In this document: in pieces, positions 1 through 11,929 of the stretch
Numbering within the stretch: the first letter of the stretch is position 1
Layout of the letters: the number at the start of each line of letters is the position of its first letter
Source: Brassica napus
Taxonomy: Eukaryota > Streptophyta > Magnoliopsida > Brassicales > Brassicaceae
NCBI RefSeq assembly: GCF_020379485.1
Contig: NW_026014839.1
Coordinates: 1-64,000 of the forward strand
Direction: 5' to 3'
DNA length: 64,000 bases
Made by a program: the position numbers and the translations under genes
The notes under the pieces: generated by a model
Databases searched by the model: none
The model's input: the letters and a program-made list of their open reading frames with translations, nothing else
What the model was told of the DNA's origin: nothing

Positions 1-2691
1 GTGAGTGGGGCAGATCTCGTCGGAAAAGTTTAGCAGGGTATTCCTGAGGATGATCCTCGGAATCCTGCTGTTATTGCTGTTATTTGTTATTCCATCTTTG
101 TCCTTTTTGGCTCTGTGCATGCCCAGTGTACACTCTATAGTGTACCCGCCAAATTCAAAGTCTTAAAAGGTTATCTTTTCGCCATTTATGCTTTTAAAAG
201 TATTTTTTCTCGTCTTCTTGTAGGTTGGAGACAATGTGGGGGACTGTGCTGCCAGAGGTGCTGATTTATTTGAAAGTATAGCTGCAGAATTATCAGCGCT
301 ATGATACTAGGTGGAACAATGGCTAAGAAGTGCAAAATTGAAGGTATGTAGGGATTTTCTCTGTAAAAAGTTACTTCTCACATGAAATATATCTGATCTA
401 TGGTTTGAGTTCCTGACTTATGCTGATCAAAAGACATCTAGGATTATAATTTGTAATGCAACCCTAAGAAATTGTGTAGAGAACTTAGCTCATAAGATTG
501 CACATCTTGTTTTCAAAAACATCTACGCTTTATGGTTGTTTTGGTCACTATATCCGCGATGACTGGAGGGTGCATATTACTCCGTAGGATTTGAAAAGCC
601 ATATAGAATGTGTATAGAGTTTGTAGTTTAGAATATGAATCTGTGTAGGCATGATGTGAAATTGAAGGAAGACTACTTTTCATGACATCTGTAGTGTTAG
701 TTACGCTTGACTACGTCAACTTATAGAATATCATTACTTGGCCATTTCTAGTCGTGGTGGTGATTTGCAATTTAAATGATCAACTCTGTGCTTACTAGAA
801 TTTTCTATGTATTACGCAGATCCATCAGGCTTATCCTATTTCCTCTAGTTGTTCATTTCTTTTGACTTGGTAATATCATCAATGGTATATTATCAATCAA
901 GGGAACACGTAATGCTAGCGTCAAATCTCCGGTAGAGGATCCAATGGCTGTACTTCAGAAAGGATTTTCTGACGATTATTTAGCGGTTTTGACTTTTGGC
1001 GCGGTAATATTGTCCGACCATTTACTGTCCTTCTTTCTTCTCTGTTGATTTTTCTTAATTTTCTTCTTTCTTCTGACATCATTATATATGTTTTGTAGTC
1101 CACTCGCTGGTTGCTTTACACCGAACAAGCTCCATCTGCATGGTTCAGTTTCGCTCTATGTGGGTTGGTTGGCATCATCACAGCCTATGCATTTGTCTGG
1201 ATATCCAAATATTACACAGACTATAAGCATGAGCCTGTTAGGACGCTGGCTCTTGCTAGCTCGACTGGCCACGGAACCAATATAATTGCTGGGTCAGCTT
1301 GGGTCTGGAATCGACAGCTCTTCCCGTCTTGGTTATAAGTGTTGCTATAATATCTGCTTATGGCTGGGCAATACCTCGGGACTAGTTGATGAAAACGGAA
1401 TCCCCACTGGAGGCTATTCGGAACAGCTGTTGCTACTATGGGAATGCTAAGCACTGCAGCTTATGTTCTTACTATGGACATGTTTGGCCCCATAGCTGAT
1501 AACGCTGGTGGAATCGTCGAGATGAGCCAGCAGGTAAATGTCACATGATTGGTTTTAAAGGCTTCTATGTTTTAAATATATATACTAATGTAGATGTAAT
1601 TAATGTAGCCAGAGAGTGTCCGTGAGATCACTGATCTTCTTGATGCTGTTGGGAACACAACAAAAGCAACAACAAAAGGTTTTGCCATTGGGTCTGCTGC
1701 ACTTGCGTCGTTCCTTCTTTTTAGTGCGTATATGGACGAGGTTTCAGCGTTTTGCTAGTGTGTCTTTCAAAGAGGTAAATGTTATTACAAAACCTTTGTT
1801 GGTATCTTTCATGTTCAGACAGCTTCTCATACTCATCCTCGGATCAAAAAACAGGTTGATATTGCTATCCCAGAAGTCTTCGTAGGTGGACTATTGGGAT
1901 CCATGCTTATTTTCCTCTTTAGTGCTTGGGCATGCGCGGCAGTTGGTCGAACTGCACAAGGGGTGTTAACGAAGTAAGAAGAGAATTTATAGAGAGGCCT
2001 GGCATAATGGTGAGCATAGTTTTCCTTTCTTCTTCTATGTTTATGGGCTTGTCGTTGTTGACTAACTTGCTGTAACAGGAGTACAAGGAGAAGCCAGATT
2101 ATAGCCGCTGTGTTGCCATCGTAGCATCTGCAGCTTTGAGGGAAATGATAAAACCGGAGCTTTAGCTATAGCATCGCCCATTGTAGTTGGTAAGTTAATA
2201 ATGCTTTTGTATTATTGTACGGATCAAGAAGATTGTGAACAAAACAAAACCTCTTGGGCTCTTTCTCTCTCAGGTTTGGTGTTCCGGATATTGGGATACT
2301 ACACGGGACAACCTCTGCTTGGAGCTAAAGTTGTAGCGTCTATGCTCATGTTTGCAACGGTTTGTGGTATCTTAATGGCACTATTCCTAAACACAGCGGG
2401 TGGTGCTTGGGACAATGCAAAGAAATACATAGAGACTAGTGCACTCGGTGGCAAAGGAAGTGAAGCTCACAAAGCAGCGGTGACTGGTGATACGTAAGCA
2501 TTTCGTTTTTTTACTTCAAAAAAAAAAATCTCGATCAAAGCTGTATTCATAAAAGCGATTTTTCTCATTAGTATTCATTTGAAAATTGCAGTGTGGGAGA
2601 TCCGTTCAAGGACACGGCTGGTCCGTCCATTCATGTGCTCATCAAGATGCTTGCGACTATAACTCTTGTCATGGCTCCGGTTTTCCTGTGA
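1..2691 (+). pseudogene. Decayed type II (AVP2-like) H+-translocating inorganic pyrophosphatase gene, 5' end outside window
   Basis: The family consists of multi-pass membrane pumps that hydrolyse pyrophosphate to move protons; the type II plant form is usually placed in Golgi-type membranes. Recognisable exon pieces include GDNVGDCAARGADLFES (about 228-280), SPVEDPMAVLQKGF (about 925-967), TEQAPSAWF with ALCGLVGIITAY (about 1120-1190), [19 protein letters not shown] (about 1476-1530), [17 protein letters not shown] (about 2292-2345) and a C-terminal exon ending in MAPVFL and TGA at 2689-2691. Breaks: TAG for the expected Glu in GKV*QGIPEDD near 30; 1-bp losses after GCAGAA near 290, after IIAG near 1290, at GGLFGT near 1411 and at KPGALA near 2157; and a 1-bp gain near 1960. 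Splice-like junctions remain. This looks like one duplicate lost after genome duplication, although errors in an uncorrected assembly could mimic single-base shifts. The 5' third of the gene is not in the window. Confidence 0.88.
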
Positions 2692-3586
2692 GTGAGGACC
2701 ATTACTTACCCACCTAGAGACCGTCTCCTGCACAAACATAGCGAGGTAGGGAGAGGTTGGTTATGATTATGAGTGTGTCCCATGGATTAATGGTTTTGGT
2801 ATGTTCATTTCATCTGAATAAACGAGATGTTTCTATTTTTGAGTTTAGTGACACTTTTAAGCAAGTCTAGAGACATTTAATCAGGCCCAATGTGACTTTT
2901 GGAGATTTTGTTAACTCTCACTACTAGATTTCATCTTTCTAGCACTTCTTGCTCTTCTTTAGTTGCCTCCCACTCGGACAGACATTTGTCTGCTCTCCGT
3001 AGCAATGAGTGAATGAATCAACCATCAATAACTCTCATACAGTTTTTTTCTGAGAGTTACAGTTCCCTCTATTTCAGGCAAGAAACGTTTCCAAGATTAA
3101 TATACTCTCTGTTCTTAAATATAAGATGTTTAAGTAGAAACATACATATTAAGAAAATTATTTTTTGTCTAAAAGTATCATTAAACTATAAAGTAATAAT
3201 CAGTCAATTATAAAATAGATTATTAAAATATAATTGGTACACAATTTTTAATAAAGTAAAAGTCATTAAAATTCTGTAAAACATCCTCGGTGAGGAGTAG
3301 TTTCGTAGCTGCTTTTGTTTACCGATAAATATAACGATTTCCATTTAAATAATGTCATTCTTTTAATACATTAGTGTGGCCCATCTTACAGATAATGGGG
3401 TTATATACCCGTGATGGGTCTTATTAAAAGCCATTACAATATCAATATTATAACAGAATAACAGATTCACTAGGCTCTACCCTAACTTCTTCTTCAAGCT
3501 TCTGATGAACATCAAAGAAACTTGCTGTGTCTTTGTTTTAATTCCTGCAAATATTTAGCGTTAAAAAAAAAAAGATGATCCCAATA
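2692..3586. other. Intergenic spacer with MITE-like repeat
   Basis: There is no convincing gene here. From about 3102 the sequence begins ACTCTCTGTTCTTAAATATAAGATG, a start resembling widespread plant MITE or solo-repeat families, and runs AT-rich to about 3280. The rest is probably the 3' flank of the pyrophosphatase relic and the 3' untranslated region of the kinase gene on the minus strand. Confidence 0.4.
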
Positions 3587-4514
3587 CTAGGATTGAGATT
3601 CTTCAGGTAGAGATTCTGAACTCGTTACAAAAGGATCACTCTGCAAGGAAGAAACAAATATAAAAAGGTTACAAAACAACATAAAGTTCAAACATTTACG
3701 AGCAGTTTTAGATAAAGAACAAAACTCACAGATGATGAGATGGAGACTTGGCTAGTGTTAGCAGAGTTCCCGTGGCTTCCTGCATTAATCACATTCCCTA
3801 GACTCTCTTCACCAATATCTCTTAACCTATTAAGCTCAGGCAATATCTCTTTCCCAAGATCAGGTCTATCTTTCCTTCTTAACTCTGCACATTGAAGTGA
3901 AAGCTTAGCTAACGACATGGCTTCTTCCATAGGCCAATCTGGTACTGCTGGATCAAGCATATCCTTAAGTCTCCCTTCTTCTATCGCTTGTTCAACGTAA
4001 TAAGTCAAACCCATTGGCTGTTTCCCTGTCAAGATCTGCAGCAGCATGATCCCTAGTGAATAAACATCTGATTTCACGCCTAACATTCCTGTCTGTTGAT
4101 ACTCAGGATCAATGTAACAGAACGTTCCTGCAGCTGAAGTGACTCGGTACTGTGTAACGTTCTCTGCTACCGCAGGGACTAATCTGGCTAGCCCTACATC
4201 ACTGATCTTGCTAACGTAGTTGTAGTCTAGGAGCACGTTTGCTGGTTTAAGGTCTCTGTGGACAATTGGTTCAGGTTTGGTCTGGTGGAGGAAGAGTAGT
4301 CCTGTAGCTATCTCAGCAGCGATTCTGAAACGTAGCTGCCAAGAAATTGGCGGTGTGTTGCCTTGCATGAAAGTCTATCTTCTAAGCTTCCTTTTGCCAT
4401 GTATTCATAAACAAGGATCCCAAATTCTGGACAAGCTCCAAGAAGAAGCACCATGTTAGGATGCCTTATGCAGCTCAGCACTTCAACCTGCAAAAAGACA
4501 TTTAAACATATGTT

Positions 4515-4921
4515 TAGGCATGCGGTTTTGAACCGAACCAAACCGAACCAAAATTTTCGGTTAGTTCGTTACGAGTTTGATTCATTTCAGCAGGTTTGTA
4601 AAAAACTTTGATTTTCGGTTTGGTTTGGTTTAGTAATCAGTTAGTTTGTTTCGGTAATCAGTTAGTTCGGTTTTTCAAAAAAAAAATGTTAACCAAATTT
4701 TGAATTGGATTAAAACTGAATAACCCGACTTAACCGAAAATACCTGAATTTAACCAATTTTAACGAAATATAATCGAAACAAAAAACTTTGGTTTATTTT
4801 GGTAAAAAATGTAAAAACCGAACTACCAAAATACATAACCGAACTTTTTCCTGTTCAGTTCAGAAGATTTTGCTCGAACCGAGCTACCTAAATTTCGAAC
4901 TATCCGAACCCGCATGCAGTT
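4515..4921. mobile_element. ACCGAA-rich hAT-like MITE in a kinase intron
   Basis: This is a 407-bp non-coding element dense in AACCGAA and TTCGGTT motifs. Its ends are inverted around GCATGCGG (4518-4525; mirrored as CCGCATGC near 4910-4917), and it is flanked by an imperfect 8-bp repeat (catatgtt at 4507-4514, gatatgtt at 4922-4929). It resembles the element at 33661-34132 and lies wholly inside an intron of the USP-kinase gene. Confidence 0.6.
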
Positions 4922-6239
4922 GATATGTTTGTGTAAAGATGAAAACACTTTTGTAAGAATGTTTTTTTATTACCTCTTTTTGAAACTGTGATCTTCCTTG
5001 AGCTGCATCAGGACGTAGAACTTTAACAGCAACACTTGTGTGATCAAGATAGCCTCTAAAGACAGGACCATAGCCTCCTTCTCCAACTTTTTTAGACTCG
5101 TCAAAATTTGAAGTGGCTTCTTCTATTTCTTCAACAGTGTATTTCCTATACCGAACAAATCCATGAGAGAATGAATCTGATTCTTTCAAAGCCGTCATTT
5201 CTACAGTTACTCTTCTCTTAGCTTCCACTTCTGCTAATCTCTTTGCAGCTTCTGCAGCTTCCAAGGCTGCTTTGGCTTTAGCTCTCTCCTTTTCCACTAT
5301 TGACATTGCTGCTTCCTCTGAACTCTTTGCTTCTTCTAACCTTCTTTCCTCTTCAGTTCTGAGCTTTTGCAGCGCCGATGCCTAAAATATCAGAAAAACA
5401 ACATTCAGTTTACATGTATTAGTCTCCTTCCACTACAATAAACAGGAGTTGTAGAGTTCAATGCCTAGTGTATTTTATTACCTGTTGTCTAGCACTTAAA
5501 GCTTCTTTGCAGGCTGTACTATACATATCCATGGTTTGTTTGAGCTCTAGACGCAGCCTCTTCATTTCAGCTTCAATATCATCCTGCAACAAAACAAACA
5601 AACAAACACACATCTAAGCAAACATTCTAAATGAAATCCTTATGTTGATTCTGGAAGTAAATCTCAATAAAATGCCACATCTTTGGGCCGGACAAATCTT
5701 TAGTAGATTATGATTTTTTCCTAAATGGAAAATGAAAATTAGGTTTGAGGTTGTATAAATTCATTCACATGATAAATGTATATATCCTAAAACGGGTATT
5801 TGCCTCTCTAAGTATTCTTTGTTTTCTTCGTGAATAATTCACGTTCTTCACAACATTTTAAGAGAACAAAAAAAAAGTGAAGGATCTTGAGTAAAACTAC
5901 TAGTACTAACCACGCCTTGAGATGAATATGAAGATGTTCCACCACTCTCTTCAGAGAATGTAGATGATTCATTAGGGAAACTAGGATCACTGAACTTAAA
6001 CTCTGAGCTTGTTGACATTCTTGAACTCCTTCCAGATTCAGGAAAATCGTGAGTGAAGGAAGAGCGGTCAACGCTTGGTCTCCCTGAGCTGATGAAGGAA
6101 ATGTCATGAGAGTCTCTATGTGAAGATGGACTGATGAATGAAAGGTCGCTATCTGAATCATATAAGTCTCCATATTGTTTGCCTTGTCGTCTCACTAACG
6201 GTGATCTACAAAAAAATATAAGATGTTCAAAATATTTTA

Positions 6240-6640
6240 GACCCAATGTTTACTAGAATGATTTGTATAGGCCTAGTGACTAGGTGGATTATTGGGACTA
6301 GACCTCAACGAATTATTTGTTTATTTATTATATATTATATATTTTAATTTATTAAGTTTATTTATAAATTATTTTGATGAATTATAACAAATAGATATAC
6401 AAAAACAAAATAAAAAAAACTTGTGGACTTACACAACTGATTTACATAAATTTAAATCAAATTACACCAACTTAAACTACATTAACCGATTTAAAATGAT
6501 TTAAACTGTTTTAATTAGATTTTTTAACATTGTTTTCGATTATGACCGATTTGTTGTTTAGGCCTATACGCTAAACCGATTTCTTTAGAACATTGACCAA
6601 AGACATCATTTTAATTGCTTCAGATGTCCTTACCTTATAG
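6240..6640. repeat. Intronic dispersed non-coding repeat (AGGCCTA family)
   Basis: This AT-rich block in a kinase intron starts with TATAGGCCTAGTGACTAGG and ends with TTTAGGCCTATACG followed by AAACCGATTTCTTTAGAACATTG. A related block sits in an intron of the HAC1 gene at about 14770-15045, and weaker similarity appears near 40345-40470. It has no coding content. It is probably a MITE family, but its ends were not fixed. Confidence 0.4.
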
Positions 6641-7603
6641 AATCATATTCAACTGATCGACGAGGCCTGGATGGCGTACTACCTGTTTGCAAAAACCAAT
6701 GAAACACATAATAAGAACAGATTCTGAGAATACATTTTTTTTTTAAGGAAGTAATCAAACCTGCAGACTGGCTATGATCATGGTGTTTGGTGCTTTCTCA
6801 GGAGTGGTAGGGTGTTGATTGTCAAACTCAGAGAGCTGCTTTGAACTTTTATAAGGAGCAGGACGAGATGCATTTCTTACTGAAGCAATCTTGCCTTTTG
6901 AAATGACATAAACATTGCAGAAATCTGGAGCTTGCTTTGATAGAGTTGTTGGCAAATCCGTTTTGAATCGCCTGCTCGGAGAATATTATATATATTCAAG
7001 ACTTTGTTACAAAACATGAAAGAAGAAAGACTATAATATATACCTCATGAAGCCATTACGTGATGCAGCTCCAACGACTAGGTTTTCTATTGCGGAAGAT
7101 GAAACAAATTCGGTAATGGCTCTCACTTTATCTATGTCTTCAAGTAATATGTCTTGACAGTTTATCTGCTCCAAGAAATATATAAAAAAATTGTTAAAAG
7201 ATCCAAACCCTAAAAGCATAGGGTTTGATTGTCAACACCTCTTTACGGGAACAGTAACAGTGGAAGGACACGAAGAGATCTTGAGCTAACTTCTCTGATT
7301 CCTGCTTCTGCTGTGGTGTTGCTTCTGCAATATCTACAGCATAAAAAAACAAAACTTAGGGTTCTTTCCGTCAAGAAGAACCCTAATAAATGATGAATGT
7401 GAGAAGTGTTTAGAACCTGAAGAAGAAGAAGAATGTGATTTGGAGAGGACATGAATGAGAGAGATGGTTTGGCCACGAGAAGCAAGATTTTCGATGGTCC
7501 ATTTAAGAGCATGTTGGCTTCCTTTGTCTTTGTCTATTGCAACTGCTACTGAACCTTTTCCTGTTTCTTTCTTTCCTCCGTTATTTGCTTTTGGTAGCCA
7601 CAT

Positions 7604-8576
7604 TATTTCTCTTCTATATATTTACTTATCCTTTTGAGAAATAATAACAAACAAAAGGATGGAAAAGAACAAATATCCTTTGAGAGAAAAAACTTCACTT
7701 GGATTTCAGAAAATGAAAAAAAAATGTTAAAAAGTTTTGATTTTGTAATGGGTTAGAGGATTTCCTCTTTTCTAACGGTTGTTATTTAAGGGGTTTTTTT
7801 TGGCTGATAATCTAATTTCAGATAGATTATAGTACAAACTCATTTGTTTGGTTTGACCTTTTTCTAATATTGAAAAGTGTAACAGATGGTGTAAATTTAA
7901 ACGATCACATCTCTCTTTAATCACCTCTAGAAACTTGCCTTGCATTGGACGGTAGGTAGAAACAAAAATACTTTCTGGATCCTAAATATTTTAATAATGT
8001 ACTTTTACTACAACATGAAACTGGATTAACGTGTATTTAATCTTTTTCATGTTATCGCATAAAAGAAATCTTATAATCTCTTTTCTTTTATCAACTAAAT
8101 CTTATAATCTCTATACTCCTAAAAGAAAATTGTATACTCAGAGTAGTGCCTATGTGTTAAGAAAAGAGGCAGCTGCCTCAGGCCTCTCTTCGTATTGTTA
8201 ATTTTGGGATCTCATTTTTTCAATCAATTGGTCTAAAAATCTTTATATATGTCTACTTTTATTAATATTTTTCTACAAATTTAATTGTATCATTCTTTTC
8301 CGGTCTAAATTATATATATAGTTTTAGCTTTTGAATATTCACTTATTTATTGTTTGTTGTGTATGTTTTATTTTCTACATACTTTTATCATATTTTTTTT
8401 TATTCATTTGGTATTACAATGTTGGATACTTTTATAACTTTGAAATTACAGTTTTAATTTATTTTTATTAGCATGGGTGTGATTTTTTTGGATCATCATT
8501 CTTTGAATACATGTAAACAATCTGAATAAATATTTTTCATTAACTATTTTCATATTTATGTTTACTAACTTCACAA
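7604..8576. other. Kinase promoter/5' flank and AT-rich spacer
   Basis: This is the upstream flank of the minus-strand kinase gene followed by AT-rich DNA. Nothing coding was recognised. A short GC-richer patch (AGGCAGCTGCCTCAGGCCT, near 8167) looks like repeat debris. Confidence 0.4.
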
Positions 8577-9116
8577 TCTATACTATTAAAAGGGAAGCAT
8601 TCTTAAAAAATCTACTTATGCAAGGTTGTTTGGACCTATTAGTTAGACTAACACCATATAATTCAGCCTATTTTTAAGCCAAAGTAATATTTCATACATC
8701 AACTCATAATTTCCTTAATGTACAAAAGAGATATTGTAACTAACAACGATATTTTACGTAAATATTTTATTATTATTTTCTTAATACAGAAAATAACTTA
8801 AGGAGATAGTCATAACAAACGGATTAATATTAATGTACATATTTTTGGACCCTACATATAGATTATCGAACATATGATGCGTACCTTTGTATTAAAAATT
8901 TAACAATATTCATTGCACTTTTTAAGTGATATGTTATTCATGTATTTCTTGACTCTTTTTATGAAATGTTATCACAAATTTAATATCTGAAATTGAAAAC
9001 TATATCAATACTAAAATAATTGGTTTTATAATAATGTAAATTGATAGTTGTAACTATGATATAAATATATGCGAGGAAAATTCATTTTTAAAATTGATAG
9101 TTTGTGTGTTAATGAC

Positions 9117-9768
9117 AATGTTTTGAAAACCGAACGGGACACTGATTCAACATTGCACCTTGGTCAATGGCCGGACCAGTTTAATCGGTTTAACCGCTTA
9201 ATTTTAATTTAATTTTAAATTAAGTAACTATATATATGTAAAGAGACGGGGCTGAGACACCAACATGTTTCAGGTTCGATCCACCTGCTGAGCGAAACTA
9301 AGTCACAATTATCTTGGTCACCTAACACGGATATGGGTCCATGCTTTAGGGCCTATTTGAATACCCGGAGAGAGGGTCTATCCTTGGGGATTAGTCTGGG
9401 TCTCTCCATGGGCCTAGGATACCCCCAGGTTAATCAAAAAAAAAAGTATAACTATAAATTAATTTTGATATAAGTTTATATCAATGTTATATTTTAAAAA
9501 TGATATGAAAAATAAAATTCAAAATTCAAAAACTAAAACTAATTTATTTATATATGTAGTAGAAAACAATATTAAATTTTGATGAAATCTTATTATAATT
9601 TGCAAATTTTTTTATTTTTTAACTTGAATTTGCGAAACTGGGTTTTAATATTGAACTAGATCCGATTTAACTCAAATTCAGTTTTTAGCACAACTCGAAA
9701 CCAGTTAGAAGAGCGAGTCATGATCCGACTGGTTCGATCGTACGGTCCGATCAGATTTTCAAAACATT
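9117..9768. mobile_element. Nested element with terminal inverted repeats AATGTTTTGAAAA
   Basis: AATGTTTTGAAAACCGAACGG at the left is mirrored by CAGATTTTCAAAACATT at the right; the outer 13-14 bases match when inverted and similarity continues through a GGAC motif. Flanks share GTTAAT (left near 9108, right near 9769), a weak target-site duplication. It is 652 bp, non-coding, and sits inside the Helitron. Confidence 0.5.
9232..9446 (+). mobile_element. Probable tRNA-derived SINE
   Basis: The unit holds a pol III B-box-like stretch, GGTTCGATCCACC, about 40 bases after its start (GGGGCTGAGACACC), a GC-rich body unlike its AT-rich surroundings, and an A-run tail (9436-9445). TAACTATA occurs on both sides (left near 9226, right near 9449) and is a candidate target duplication. 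The family was not identified, and the A-box is only approximate. Confidence 0.5.
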
Positions 9769-10018
9769 GGTTAATACAGTTCAATAATTAAAATATATAT
9801 TTTTAATAATGAATATCTTTACTACTAGAAACATACATATCATCTTTAAATCTATTTCAAACAAATCTCACACTATAAAAAATAAAAAATAATAAAAACA
9901 TTAAAAATCAATAGTTATAATGTGAAACAAAAAAATTATACTAGATTTAAAATTTTTTAAAATTTCAAATCCGCGCTTCTTAAGCGCGGGTCAAAATGTA
10001 GTAAGTTTTATTAAACCC

Positions 10019-11822
10019 CCAATTTTTAGAAGAGTTATTTTCACTCTAGGGCAGTTTTAAGTTTTCTATTACACTTTAGAGCAGTTGTTGCTCCTTAGAC
10101 ACTTTTTTCTAACTTTCTTCTAACTTGTTCTCTTCTTTTCTAACTAAAGTATAATTTAGTTATAATTAAGTGGACCCACTCAATATTTCATCTCTTCATT
10201 ATTTTTTGTAACCACGTAAGCAATTGTGTAACCATATAATAAAAACATCGGTGATAGAAACGGCTTGGCCGGAAGCTGTCGAAGAGCTTCCTCCTTCACG
10301 CCGTGCTCCCCAACTAATCCGCCTCGCTCTGTGACAGTAATAAAAAGAAGAAGCAAGATTTACGTTTTTATCGTAGAAACAAAATCAGTTAGAGCTTGAA
10401 ATCGTGTCTTATATGATATTATACATGTTTAAAGGTATAATAGGCAAGAAGAAAAAAAACGGATGATTAAGATGACGATAATGGCTGGCGGCCATAGAGG
10501 AAAATTGCAGAAAACCCTAATTGATTTTGGGGAAGATGAAGTTAAAATTACTAAAATACCTTTCATTAAAAATGATTTATATGTACATGATATGTTGTAC
10601 ATACAAATACAATATCCACATGTACAACGATTCATATGTACATGAAACGAGACATCCCTTGTTTAGGTTCCACGTTGATTATGATTTCCTGGAGGAGCAT
10701 ACCTAAATGGTTTTCCTCATGCAATCCATAAAGATATATAACATACATTTGTAAGTTATAACATTTGTACATTTAAATAGCATTCAAATGTACACACATA
10801 TCGTTGTCTTCTTGTACAACGACTCACATGTACACCGGTGTATACTAGTATGTTTTTCATATATGTACATCGATGTGTACATACAAAAATTGTTCATGTG
10901 TACTTTTTTTTTTGTAACACTGTTCATGTGTACATATATGATTTATTCGAATAAAGTAAACAAATTCCATGTTGCATTTTTGTTGTTATGTACATCTTGT
11001 TCATGTACACGAGTATATTGAGTAACCACATGAATATGATCTTGGCATCTTGTTCAGTGTACATGTGTACATGAGAAGACGAAAAGAATCTAAATGTACA
11101 TCGTGCAAACAATGTATTTATTGTGTTAACACTATCTACATTATGTTAACATTGGTGTGAATTCTAAAAGTCGTAGAAGCTTAATTTTTTAGATAGAAAA
11201 TCTACAAAAAGTTGTATATCAGAATCATCAATGTGTACACATATATTCATTGTCCACATATACACTATTTTACAAGGACCAAAAGTGAAAATTAAAGAAA
11301 CTTCATCTCAAAGTTCAACAATGGCGATCAATATCTCGATGCAACAGCGGCTTCGCTTTATAGTCCACCGGAGGTAACAGAGAGAGGCTAAGATCACGGC
11401 AAAGACGTAACATACGTCATCCACCGGACTTGAGACACCGCAAAAGATAAGTCCCGTGGAAAAAAGGAGACTGTGGCGGTGGAGTTCGTTGTGGCTGTGA
11501 TTTGCGGTGTATAATAAACATAGCTTGACATATCTCAAAAGATAGATTGAATAATAAAGATATTGATTATAAACATATTTTATTAAAAGAATGTTCTGAA
11601 AAAACAACATTGATTTTACAAAAAAAGATCGAAGAACTGAAGGAAAAGAAACGAAGAAGAAAATACATGGGACCCACATTCTTTTATTTAGTTAGTTTAT
11701 GACTAGAAAATGAGTTTGGTTAGAAAAAACTGCCTTAGTAGCACAAACTGCCTTATAGTATAATATTAAAACTTGAAACTGTCTCTTAGTGTAATATTTC
11801 TTTTTAGAATTGTCTTAGGCCC
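10019..11822. mobile_element. Long-TIR element with TGTACAT-rich interior
   Basis: The left arm (about 10019-10117: GGGCAGTTTTAAG, GCAGTTGTTGCTCCTTAG, TTTTTTCTAAC) is the inverse of the right arm (about 11718-11822: GTTAGAAAAAACTGCC, TAGTAGCACAAACTGCC, CTTGAAACTGTCTC), giving roughly 100-bp terminal inverted repeats. The interior holds two GC-richer pieces (about 10250-10345 and 11320-11500) that could be captured gene fragments, and between them dozens of TGTACAT or GTACATG motifs. No transposase was seen. Long arms and captured fragments suggest a non-autonomous Mutator-like element; the exact ends and target duplication were not established. Confidence 0.5.
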
Positions 11823-11929
11823 CATATGGTCTAGGCACGACACTGATGATACTATGGCATATTAGTTATTTTGTCACTGTATTTTCAAAAAGAAAATTAC
11901 CTTTCAATAATGATATATTGGTCAAACCA

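Larger units (their letters stand above)
3587..7603 (-). pseudogene. USP-domain, coiled-coil, receptor-like cytoplasmic kinase gene (At1g78940 type) with a 1-bp frameshift
   Basis: The start is ATG at 7603 (MWLPKANNGG). Domains in order: an adenine-nucleotide alpha-hydrolase/USP fold (SVAVAIDKDKGSQHALKW, continuing to NLVVGAASRNGFMR); a long Ser-rich linker (SDSDLSFISPSS, SSRMSTSSEFKF); an Ala/Glu-rich coiled coil (KAKAALEAAEAAKRLAEVE); and a Ser/Thr kinase domain with GEGGYGPVFRG, VAVKVL, HRDLKPANVLL, SDVGLARL in place of DFG, GTFCYIDPEY and SDVYSLGIMLLQILTGK. A last short exon (3587 to about 3641) ends PEESQS and TAG. No U-box is visible. Between DRL and FMQGN, near 4369-4374, one base is missing: the upstream frame runs into TAG at 4308 and the downstream catalytic loop lies in another frame. 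No intron is available to repair this. The gene is therefore broken or the assembly has an error here. The intron at 4489-4973 carries a MITE. Confidence 0.85.
8577..10001 (+). mobile_element. Non-autonomous Helitron
   Basis: The left end TCTATACTATTAAAAGGG matches the 5' signature of Arabidopsis-type Helitrons. The right end has the palindrome CCGCGCTT-ctt-AAGCGCGG (9971-9989) followed after 8 bases by GTAG, one change from the usual CTAG. The flanking bases are A on the left and T on the right, as expected for insertion between A and T. It contains no coding sequence. An inverted-repeat element (9117-9768) and a SINE-like unit are nested inside. The 3' end change suggests an old copy. Confidence 0.75.

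Noticed and set aside
921..1103. 60-codon minus-strand frame over the pyrophosphatase relic
   Set aside because: It is antisense to a recognisable exon and has no protein features of its own.
9240..9310. A tRNA gene
   Set aside because: A B-box-like string is present, but no cloverleaf could be drawn and an A-tail follows, so a SINE is more likely.
11308..11679. 123-codon minus-strand frame in the long-TIR element
   Set aside because: Composition is hydrophobic AT-driven, with no domain; it lies in transposon sequence and lacks introns or homologous motifs.
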